From NCBI GenBank assembly GCA_016286365.1, contig JAEESN010000007.1, positions 1 to 64,000 on the forward strand: DNA of 64,000 bases, read 5' to 3'. This DNA is from Treponema sp. GTDB lineage: Bacteria > Spirochaetota > Spirochaetia > Treponematales > Treponemataceae. The notes beneath the pieces are model-generated. The model saw nothing but the letters and a program-made list of their open reading frames with translations, was not told where the DNA came from and searched no databases. Positions 8,001 through 15,545 of this stretch are shown here, in pieces. The position numbers were made by a program, and so were the translations under genes. The stretch's first letter is position 1, and each line of letters starts with the position of its first letter.

Positions 8001-11000
8001 AGCTGGTCTTGCAGATACAGTTGTAACAGGTACATTCCTTGTTGTTCGTCCAAAGACAGACAATAGTGATGATGCCGAAAAAGTTTACAACTACATGGAT
8101 TCATTCAGTCAGTATGACTCACAGGATGGAAACTATGTAATGCCAAGCGGCTCTAAAGTTTTCTACTATGTAAATATTCCTACAACATTTAAGGCAGAAC
8201 TCAGCACTCCAACAGCAGGATTAAAAGTAGAAACAGAAGGAAATGTAGTAATCCTTACAGCAGAAAAAGACGGAAACTACCGTGGTGTAAGGGTTAGAAT
8301 TACAGATCCATACGGCCGTGTTGTTGAATCAAGGGCAATCAATATTCTTGCAGACTCAGAAGGTCCAAATCTTGTAATTCAGTCACAGGATGGACGTTCT
8401 TGGGTTAGAAACAATCTTTCTATTAAAGGTACTGCACAGGATGCTCTTGGTGTAAGAAGCGTTGAATACTCTGTAGATAACGGTGCAAACTGGAGAAGAT
8501 TCCAGATTGAAAGCGGAAGAGGTGTTACATTCAGCCGCGATATTGATGTATCGGGAATGGAAGACGGACTTGTTCAGGTAGACATTCGTGCTACAGATAA
8601 CGCAGGTCACGTTGCATATTCTAATCTTGCAGTATTTAAAGATACAACAGCTCCGGAAGCAAGGGTAATTGCTCCTTTAGCCGGAGATATTGTAAACGGT
8701 GATAACCTCATCATCTTCGAAGTAGAAGATATTGGTGCAGTAGGAAAAGCATATTATTCTTACGGTGGAACAAGAAATGAACTCACACCGGGTCCTCTTG
8801 TTACAACTCACGTAGGAACAAAAACTCAGCCTATTGATGCACGTATGAGCTTTACTTTCGTGGACGAAGCAGGTAACTCAAAATCAATCAACTCATGGGA
8901 TTTCAAGGTAGATAACAGATCGGATTTACCGGTTGCAGAAATTCATATTCCAAACGAAGAAGAAGTTCTTACAAGAAACTTCACAATTTCGGGTGTAGTT
9001 TATGATGATGATGGTGATTCGAAGATTTATTATAAGATTGATAACGGTCAGTACAGACAGGTTTCTAAAGACGAAGTTTATGGTCAGTCAAACCCGGATG
9101 CTGAATACGAGCTTTCTTCTAACTACGAAATCTTTGTTCCTATAGAAGAAATGACAGATAACGAACACACAGTAACAGTATATGCTGTTGATCAGAATGG
9201 TGTTCGCGGTGAAGAAGTAAGAAGAAAGTTCAGAATCTCTCTTGAAGAGCCAAAGGGTTCTGTAGAAAAACCAACAATCGATACATCTGTTCGTGACGTA
9301 ATCGAAATTTCGGGTGTTGCTTCGGATAAAAACGGTATTGAAAAGGTAGAAATCTCTCTTGATAACGGTAACAGCTATAACGACGCAACCGGAAGAGAAA
9401 GATGGTCTTACAAAGTAGATACTCGTGCAATCCCGGGTGGAACTCAGGTAGTATTCTTGAGGGTAACAGATAAATACGGAATCACAGGTCTTTATTCGAG
9501 CCTTATCAACATCGATAACAACGCGCCTAACATCACACTCGAATATCCTCTTGATGATTCAACTTCTACCGGAACACTCTTCTTCTCGGGCTATGCATAC
9601 GATAACGTAGAAATTACAAAGATGTATGTAACAATCCGCAACATGGATAGATCTGGTTCTACAGTAGTAAGAAATCTTAAGATAGACAGAATTATTGGTG
9701 AAACTCTTGATATTTCAAGCTTACCAAACGGCTTCTATAACGTTGAACTTACCGGAGAAGATAAGGCCGGAAACAAGACAAATGTAAGCCGCAATATCCA
9801 CATCGACAAGAATAAGCCGACTGCTACAGTTGATATTCTTTATCCTTTGAACGGTGAACATAAAAACGGATACTTCAACATCTATGGTCAGACAGAAGTT
9901 CAGCCGGATACAGAAGTAGAAACATTAAGACTTTACGTAGATAACAAGGTTGTAAAAGAAACAACATTAACAGATTCAGGCTTCTTCAAGTTCGAAATCA
10001 CTCCTCCTGTAACAGAAGATTCCGGAGAAGTTGATGAAAACGGAGAATCAATCAAGAGAAATCGTGTAGATATTACCGATGGTACTCATACTTATAAGGT
10101 AGAAGCTGTTCTTAAAAACGGAAGAAGGGTAACTTCCCGTGAACAGACAATCACTTACAGCCAGAGCGGACCATGGATCACACTCGACAACTTTGTATAC
10201 GGTGACTTTGCAACAGATCGTCCATACTTAAAAGGTAAGGCAGGATGTATCCTTTCTGATGCAGAAAAAGAAAAGCTTGATTCAAAAGAAACAAACAAAG
10301 AACAGAAGGCTGCGCTCAATGCAAAGAAGACAATTAAGAGCATCGAAATCAGTCTTGATAACGGAAAGACATTCACTACTCTTTCTACAAAGAATAAGTG
10401 GGAATATCGTATAGAAAACCAGGATCTTTCGGAAGGTTATCACTTTATCCTTGTAAGAGCCACAATGATGAGCGGAGACAAGGCTATTGAACGAACAATT
10501 GTTCAGATTGATAACACAAGTCCTAAGATTAAGCTCATATCTCCTGGAAAGGGCGGACGCTATAATCAGGTTCTTGATGTAAGCGGACTTTCGAGCGATG
10601 ATGTTGCTCTTGAAGATGTAACTGTAACACTCCGTAAGGGTGATAAGTCTGCATACGAAGTTCCATCATTCATCCAGGGATTGTACTTAGACTTCCACTT
10701 CTGGGGTGCTACACTCTACGAAATTGGTGCAGGTCTTACCTTCTTTGATGACAACGTTAAGGTTCAGTTCCAGTGGGGTCAGTTCACACAGAGTCAGCGT
10801 GATATGGCCAACAACCTCTTAGGAAAAGATCCTTCTGTAATGCGTTACGGTGGAGACAATGTATTCGGATTCAAGCTCCTTGCAAACATCTCTCAGATTC
10901 CATTCAGTTACTTCTGGGGTCACGATTGGGACTGGTTGTATGCTAACTTTGCAGTAGGTGCTCAGTTCTCACGCTTTAATGAGACTGGTTCAGGAAAACC

Positions 11001-11190
11001 ACAGTGGCTTTCTGCAATCGAATTCCAGATGGAATTCCCAAGAATTGTACGTAAGAAGGCATCGATGTTCAGTTCGTTCTCGTTCTACACCGAAGCTTCA
11101 CTCTGGTTCATTCCATCCGATGTAGCCGGCGAAGCCATCAACAGTATGGTATTCCAGATTGCATTCGGTTTAAGAACTAACGTATTCTAG
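5050..11190 (+). CDS. Giant secreted Ig-repeat protein with C-terminal beta-barrel
   Basis: The start is ATG 5050, after AAAGAGG and before a clear signal peptide (MMKNRKLLCVLGFICLSALQ). An upstream TTG at 4981 in the same frame lacks one. From about residue 50 to 1865 the protein is an array of Ig/cadherin-like domains marked by recurring blocks of the type DNTKPDVQIIYPEDGQVVNG, an I/V-x-G-A/T-x-D strand and a VEYSVDNG strand. DDD motifs recur near residues 113, 417 and 1318 and may bind calcium. The last ~178 residues change to alternating aromatic strands (LYLDFHFWGATLYEIGAGLT, FGLRTNVF at the end), which fits a small outer-membrane beta-barrel ending in phenylalanine. Likely role: surface or periplasm-spanning protein. 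The following gene (51 bases on) is also secreted. I recognise no named family for the full architecture. Confidence 0.8.
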   Translation: MMKNRKLLCVLGFICLSALQLFAHGKKDVEEISVDNLQSWQAKVDLESRTKKKATKYNIMITATDLGGNTTVEGPFNIYVDPESDKPIVGITNPYVDMRVVGNLNIVGTCVDDDGVSKVVLILDEGKVNQAGESIEKTVQAKGQEFWSYYLDTNDLDEGPHTIKVIGYDINGLESDPYVLRWQLDRKQPVTEVQNLGMGQLVCGNVSFKGQVGDGNGIKELYYSTDNGEFFSPVSVSSSKENKTKTKNALCNFSFSVDTKKFPDGPSVIWFKAVDEAGSVGYYSFLYFIDNTKPDVQIIYPEDGQVVNGKFCAAGFAKDSMGISSLSWQFGDQKGEFELVPGNPYWSLEIDAVNSKSKSGKLVIRSVDKAGNVVEASKNISIDPDSDKPVATIADPQPGKLYAGDSEPVYVRGFVKDDDRVGKVVVQLDSNTPVEYETNGAYSYTFCKASELSAGSHKITVTPYDENGVAGNSVSVTVESKGVAPTFSGAVMSGTAFKNGMEIHPETNGVFEVNVSAGLGLTSVETKLTGAGISEEKSVELKNAGSYKVSIPVTATGGRGMMNIDIKATDSIGRVSMYRAFFHITETSKIKSDTLQLVLDDSVFVESDGILRVQNNPEIPVSGYVIGGNATAVEISPSTPFARAKLVGNSVVIEAGRAVGSSEPVKIRVRTDRNGRVVESKPIIFVNDSALPTFSSVRANNARVEGKVVDGKSGSVRITGNVACETGLLKVSYRLLRIMATVDPKTNVVTKITQSVDPEYKAATLAGGSFGINLDTQDLGTGYFVVEILAESRAGNKTSAAVVVSTLPDIAENEEGAKIAAPKLFNAWFESHDLFGVAVYQGEIDKNVEIFPRSSMKVGANSFQMTVNAGGASSTFKSPSVNKQAELQARFSNFDDGTYYSGMAVTLPKDSNKTEKHTLRMFISTGASVGSVSYEIYGDSVPGGDAKQSGSAKVSKDGDGRYYADIPVGNLPARINHVKAVVKAAGLADTVVTGTFLVVRPKTDNSDDAEKVYNYMDSFSQYDSQDGNYVMPSGSKVFYYVNIPTTFKAELSTPTAGLKVETEGNVVILTAEKDGNYRGVRVRITDPYGRVVESRAINILADSEGPNLVIQSQDGRSWVRNNLSIKGTAQDALGVRSVEYSVDNGANWRRFQIESGRGVTFSRDIDVSGMEDGLVQVDIRATDNAGHVAYSNLAVFKDTTAPEARVIAPLAGDIVNGDNLIIFEVEDIGAVGKAYYSYGGTRNELTPGPLVTTHVGTKTQPIDARMSFTFVDEAGNSKSINSWDFKVDNRSDLPVAEIHIPNEEEVLTRNFTISGVVYDDDGDSKIYYKIDNGQYRQVSKDEVYGQSNPDAEYELSSNYEIFVPIEEMTDNEHTVTVYAVDQNGVRGEEVRRKFRISLEEPKGSVEKPTIDTSVRDVIEISGVASDKNGIEKVEISLDNGNSYNDATGRERWSYKVDTRAIPGGTQVVFLRVTDKYGITGLYSSLINIDNNAPNITLEYPLDDSTSTGTLFFSGYAYDNVEITKMYVTIRNMDRSGSTVVRNLKIDRIIGETLDISSLPNGFYNVELTGEDKAGNKTNVSRNIHIDKNKPTATVDILYPLNGEHKNGYFNIYGQTEVQPDTEVETLRLYVDNKVVKETTLTDSGFFKFEITPPVTEDSGEVDENGESIKRNRVDITDGTHTYKVEAVLKNGRRVTSREQTITYSQSGPWITLDNFVYGDFATDRPYLKGKAGCILSDAEKEKLDSKETNKEQKAALNAKKTIKSIEISLDNGKTFTTLSTKNKWEYRIENQDLSEGYHFILVRATMMSGDKAIERTIVQIDNTSPKIKLISPGKGGRYNQVLDVSGLSSDDVALEDVTVTLRKGDKSAYEVPSFIQGLYLDFHFWGATLYEIGAGLTFFDDNVKVQFQWGQFTQSQRDMANNLLGKDPSVMRYGGDNVFGFKLLANISQIPFSYFWGHDWDWLYANFAVGAQFSRFNETGSGKPQWLSAIEFQMEFPRIVRKKASMFSSFSFYTEASLWFIPSDVAGEAINSMVFQIAFGLRTNVF

Positions 11191-11241
11191 GATTAAACTG
11201 GAAGAGAAAAAAACAAAAACGTAAAACTTATATAAAAGATA

Positions 11242-13596
11242 TTGGTAAAAGCAGCCGATAATAATAGTATGTTAGTCTTTCTATTGGTATTATCATTACT
11301 ATTTATTACACCGGCTGCTTTTTCTCAGGAAATCAAACCTTTATATAATCTCCCGGAAAAAAAAGTTACAGCTAAAGAAGTTTCAATGGAGTCGGATGCC
11401 TATTTAATAGGTTCCGACGAAGGTCTTTTTAAAGTTTCATCAAAAAGCTATGCAGTTCCACTGTGGACTAAGGCTCGCGTAGATCAGATTGTAAAAATTC
11501 ATCCTGATTCACAAAATCCTAAAAAAACCGCTTTTTTACTCAGAACTCAGAAAGGAATTTTCTATACGGAAGACCTTTTAAATTACGAAGAACGCGATAA
11601 TGGACTTCCATTTTTAACCATAAAAAAATACGACGGAAAAACCACAACCCTGGATTTACAGATTCAGTCGCTTAAAGACCTTTGTGTAAATCCGGTAAAT
11701 AATCAGGAAATGGTAACCGCAACAAAAGATGCAGTTTATTATTCAAAAGACTGCGGTCTTTCGTGGAGGTCTCTTGGTTCAATGGGGCCAAATACATCGG
11801 GAAATAAAGCCGTAGCAATTTTAACAATTGATGACGAAGCTGTTGTCTTTATGTCTCATCCTCTTTTTGGCTTTTCTTATATTTTCCCTAACAGAAAAAA
11901 TGCACACTGGAATGATATTTCTGCAGGCTTTGAGATTATGAAGTCTCTTTCTTCGCCAGATGAAATGTCCGATCTTTTACCGGTAGTGCGTACAATGGAA
12001 GACGGAACAAAACAGGCTGAATTATATGTTTCCCAGTCTTATATTCCTCGCATTTACAAATTCAACTGGTATACAAAACGTGCAGAACTTCTTTATAAGG
12101 GGGAAGAACCTGTAGAAACAATAGACGGACTATATCTTCTTGATAATGTAATCCTTTATACAAAACTCGAAGGATTCGGCTCACTCAATCTGGAAACTAA
12201 TCAGTCTAACGGGGTGCCTAAAAAAGCAGATGCATGGGAAAAAGCATTTTCTTCTGTGCCGGGAACCGTAAACACCGCATATATTCCGGGTTCTAAGAGT
12301 GGATTTGGAAAAGAAGTCATCTTAAATGAATTGTGGGAGCTTTATCCGGGTTCAATCAACACAAGATATGCAAAAACAGCATTGGACAAAAAGAGTATTT
12401 ATGCTTCTGCCTATCAGTGTCGCCTTCAGTCTGGAATAGATAAATATAAAAAGCTTTTAAAAGATAAAAAAATGAACAGTATTGTAATCGACATGAAAGA
12501 TGATGCCGGTTATTTAAGATACGATAGTAAAGATCCAATCGTAAAGGCAAAGGGAAAAGTTTCTTCTTACAAGATGGACCTTGATAAATTTGTTTCTGAA
12601 TTTAAAAAGGATGATATTTATCTTGTTGCAAGAATTGTAGTATTTAAAGACCCTGTTTTAGCATCATACGGCGGTGGAAAATATGCTGTGTGGGATAAAA
12701 CAACAAATGCAGCCTGGAAGGGGACCAGAACAATGGCCGACGGAACTATTGGTTATTATGATGAAGTCTGGGTAGACCCTTATTGTCAGGAAGTGTGGGA
12801 ATATGATGTTGCCATTGCAAAAGAACTTGTAGAACGCGGATTTGATGAAATACAGTTTGATTATATCAGATTCCCTACAGACGGACGAAACCTTTATAAC
12901 GCACAGTACAGATGGCAGGATAAGGGAATGGATAAGGAAAGCGCCCTCATTTCGTTCCTTTCTTATGCACGCGAAAATATTAAAGCTCCTTTAGGAATTG
13001 ATATTTACGGGGCTAACGGCTGGTACAGATGTGGTTCAAAGACTGGTCAGGATGTAGAAATGCTCTGTGAATATGTTGATGTGATTGGTCCTATGTTCTA
13101 TCCAAGCCATTTTGAACAGAAATTCCTTAATTATGAGCCTTTTGCAGACAGAACTTACAGAATTTATTATTACGGTTCATACAGAAACACAGTGATGGCA
13201 AGAAACCGTGCAATAGTCCGACCATGGGTTCAGTGTTTTTATCTGAATGTTTCTTACGATAACGCTTATTACGATACAAATTATATCAAAAAAGAATTTT
13301 TTGGTGTGCGCGATGCCTTAAACAGAGGTTATATGTGCTGGAATAATTCAGGTGATTATTCAAAAACTCCGGAAGATGTAAAAGACACAGAAGCCTTTAT
13401 TGGAACCGCACCGGAAGCATCGTATAAAAAGAAACCTGCAATCGGAAAAAGACAGCGCGAGTATAATGATCAGAAATCTGTAGATCTTGCTATCTTAAAT
13501 CTTTTACGTGGTGCAGATTCTCCGGAAAATACCATTGAACAGTCAGGATATAAACCATATTTATTAACTCCACTTGTAAATGTCGGCGGAAATTAA
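11242..13596 (+). CDS. Secreted DUF4015-type putative glycoside hydrolase
   Basis: A signal peptide (MLVFLLVLSLLFITPAAFSQ) follows either TTG 11242 or ATG 11269. Neither has a strong ribosome site, and TTG adds the basic residue expected in the n-region. Residues ~40-380 look like a beta-propeller or sensor-like domain (SDEGLFKVSS, KDAVYYSKDCGLSWRSLGS). Residues ~400-700 match the DUF4015 TIM-barrel family of putative glycosidases: NSIVIDMKDDAGYLRYDS, the long YDVAIAKELVERGFDEIQF strand followed by DYIRFPTDG, and LGIDIYGANGWYR. Substrate is unknown. It follows the giant Ig-repeat gene closely and may be co-transcribed with it and mnmE. Confidence 0.78.
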   Translation: MVKAADNNSMLVFLLVLSLLFITPAAFSQEIKPLYNLPEKKVTAKEVSMESDAYLIGSDEGLFKVSSKSYAVPLWTKARVDQIVKIHPDSQNPKKTAFLLRTQKGIFYTEDLLNYEERDNGLPFLTIKKYDGKTTTLDLQIQSLKDLCVNPVNNQEMVTATKDAVYYSKDCGLSWRSLGSMGPNTSGNKAVAILTIDDEAVVFMSHPLFGFSYIFPNRKNAHWNDISAGFEIMKSLSSPDEMSDLLPVVRTMEDGTKQAELYVSQSYIPRIYKFNWYTKRAELLYKGEEPVETIDGLYLLDNVILYTKLEGFGSLNLETNQSNGVPKKADAWEKAFSSVPGTVNTAYIPGSKSGFGKEVILNELWELYPGSINTRYAKTALDKKSIYASAYQCRLQSGIDKYKKLLKDKKMNSIVIDMKDDAGYLRYDSKDPIVKAKGKVSSYKMDLDKFVSEFKKDDIYLVARIVVFKDPVLASYGGGKYAVWDKTTNAAWKGTRTMADGTIGYYDEVWVDPYCQEVWEYDVAIAKELVERGFDEIQFDYIRFPTDGRNLYNAQYRWQDKGMDKESALISFLSYARENIKAPLGIDIYGANGWYRCGSKTGQDVEMLCEYVDVIGPMFYPSHFEQKFLNYEPFADRTYRIYYYGSYRNTVMARNRAIVRPWVQCFYLNVSYDNAYYDTNYIKKEFFGVRDALNRGYMCWNNSGDYSKTPEDVKDTEAFIGTAPEASYKKKPAIGKRQREYNDQKSVDLAILNLLRGADSPENTIEQSGYKPYLLTPLVNVGGN

Positions 13597-13609
13597 TAAA
13601 CTTTAATTC

Positions 13610-15055
13610 ATGAATCCTTCTGTTTATACACCCGAAGAACCTATTTCCTCAATTGCAACGGCACTTTCGCCTGCAGCATTGGGGATAGTCAGGGTTTCGG
13701 GCAAAAATTCAATTGAACTCGTATCTAAAGTTTTCTCTCGTCCAAAGGCTTTATTAGAAACAGCCGGTAATACACTGGTGTACGGATGGATTTTGACTCA
13801 AGGCAAAGAAAAAATTGACGAAGTGATGTGCGCAGTCTACCGTTCTCCAAAATCGTTTACGGGCGAAGACATGGTAGAAATTTTCTGCCACGGAGGACCA
13901 TCTGTTGTTACTGCAATCCAGAACCTCATGCTTAAAAACGGATTCCGTCAGGCAAACAGGGGAGAATACACATTCCGCGCTTATATAAACGGAAAAACTG
14001 ATTTAACAAAAGCAGAAGCCGTAAAAGAGATAATTGATTCACATACGGATGTTTCACGCTCACATGCTGCCGGAAGACTTTCGGGTGCACTTTTTGAAGA
14101 AATTGATTCAATCAAAAAACTGATTATAGATACGTTAGCGGCAATCGAAGTAGAAATTGAATATCCCGAAGACGAGGAAACAATCGCAGACACCTTTGAC
14201 CGTGCTGATATAGAAACTGCCATAAAACGCCTTACTTCTCTTGCAGACTCGTGGAAGAGCGAAAAACTTTATCAGGATGGAGCGAGGGTTGTTCTTGCGG
14301 GGCGTACGAATGCGGGAAAATCATCACTCTTTAATGCAATTCTTAAGGAAGAGCGTGCAATCGTAAGCGATATAGAAGGAACTACCCGTGACTGGCTCGA
14401 AAGCTGGGCAAGCGTGAACGGTATTCCTGTGCGTCTTTTTGATACAGCGGGTTTACGCCAGACTGATGATGTAATAGAAGCGCAGGGAGTTGAACTTACA
14501 AAAAATCTTACAAAAGATGCGGATGTAGTTTTATACCTTGTTGATAGTGCGGGCGGTTTGAACGAAGAAGATAAGGCATTTATTCAGAACTGTACCGAGC
14601 CGCTTATTTTGGTTTATACGAAGATTGATAAGAGTGATACGAAGGACGTGCATTCAGAGGCTGAAGATAACGTGCTTTCTGGGGGTGCGGAAGATATTCT
14701 CGTACATTCAGGGGGGCCATCATCAGTCGGAAAATCTTACCCTGTGGTAAAAATCTCTTCTAAAACAGGCGATGGTTTAAAAAATCTTTACGACGATATA
14801 ACAAAAATACTTACATCCGGACTTTCTACAGAACGTGAGCAGGCAGGGCTTGGTTCTGCAAGACAAAAGGAAGCCGTTTTAGAAGCCCTGGAATGTGTAA
14901 AACACGCACTTGTGAGCGCAGACGACAATTATACCCTCGATGCAGTTGTCCAGGACCTTGAAGATGCACTGGATAGCCTTGGAGAAGTCACCGGAGACGT
15001 TACCCCGGATGATGTTCTTGGAAGTATTTTTGAAAATTTCTGCGTAGGAAAGTAA
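13610..15055 (+). CDS. mnmE: tRNA modification GTPase MnmE
   Basis: MnmE with MnmG installs the 5-carboxymethylaminomethyl group on U34 of several tRNAs. The 481 residues show the N-terminal folate-binding domain (1-120), the helical domain, and an inserted G domain: GRTNAGKS (231-238), EGTTRD (256-261), DTAG (278-281) and TKID (337-340). The C-terminal FCVGK retains the catalytic cysteine. A poorly conserved, acidic and glycine-rich insertion of about 38 residues follows TKID (341-378), before the G5-like SSKTG. The start is ATG 13610, 13 bases after the previous stop, with no obvious ribosome site. Confidence 0.96.
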   Translation: MNPSVYTPEEPISSIATALSPAALGIVRVSGKNSIELVSKVFSRPKALLETAGNTLVYGWILTQGKEKIDEVMCAVYRSPKSFTGEDMVEIFCHGGPSVVTAIQNLMLKNGFRQANRGEYTFRAYINGKTDLTKAEAVKEIIDSHTDVSRSHAAGRLSGALFEEIDSIKKLIIDTLAAIEVEIEYPEDEETIADTFDRADIETAIKRLTSLADSWKSEKLYQDGARVVLAGRTNAGKSSLFNAILKEERAIVSDIEGTTRDWLESWASVNGIPVRLFDTAGLRQTDDVIEAQGVELTKNLTKDADVVLYLVDSAGGLNEEDKAFIQNCTEPLILVYTKIDKSDTKDVHSEAEDNVLSGGAEDILVHSGGPSSVGKSYPVVKISSKTGDGLKNLYDDITKILTSGLSTEREQAGLGSARQKEAVLEALECVKHALVSADDNYTLDAVVQDLEDALDSLGEVTGDVTPDDVLGSIFENFCVGK

Positions 15056-15089
15056 AAACTAAATCAGAACTCTTCAGTCTTCAGACAGT

Positions 15090-15404
15090 TTATTTTATAT
15101 CGCAGAGTTTTTCGAGGTCTTCTTTAGGAAGCGCACCAAAGGCAGAATCAATAACTTTTCCGTCCTTCATAACGGCAATAGTCGGGATACTCATAATTCC
15201 AAACTGCGAAGCAAGAGCCTGCTGTTCATCAACATTTACCTTACCGACTTTAATTTCCGGATGTTCTTCTGCAAATTCAGCCAGGGTTGGCGCAAAAGCC
15301 TTACAAGGTCCACACCAAGCCGCCCAGAAATCAAGAACAACAGTCTTATCCGATTCAATCACTTCTTTCTGAAAGTTTTCTTCTGTGATAGTAATTTCTG
15401 CCAT
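15090..15404 (-). CDS. trxA: Thioredoxin
   Basis: The 104-residue protein is a classical cytoplasmic thioredoxin: [11 protein letters not shown] with the redox cysteines at 31 and 34, the cis-proline loop SIPT (P74) and a C-terminal [11 protein letters not shown] helix. A strong GGAGG site precedes the ATG at 15404. It converges on mnmE. Confidence 0.96.
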   Translation of the reverse strand: MAEITITEENFQKEVIESDKTVVLDFWAAWCGPCKAFAPTLAEFAEEHPEIKVGKVNVDEQQALASQFGIMSIPTIAVMKDGKVIDSAFGALPKEDLEKLCDIK

Positions 15405-15482
15405 ATCATGCCTCCGTCTTGTTTAATTCTATTATAAAGATACTATAAAAAAAAGGAGATGTGGAGGAATTTTTTAAAATAA

Positions 15483-15514
15483 AAAACTCGCTCCGATTTC
15501 TCAGAACGAGTTTT
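15483..15514 (-). terminator. Rho-independent terminator after the BspA-like gene
   Basis: AAAACTCG (15483-15490) and CGAGTTTT (15507-15514) form a stem. On the minus strand it is followed by TTTATTTT, and it lies about 30 bases after the stop of the lipoprotein gene. Confidence 0.8.
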
Positions 15515-15545
15515 ATTGATTAAATTGATTTATTAATCAGGCTGA

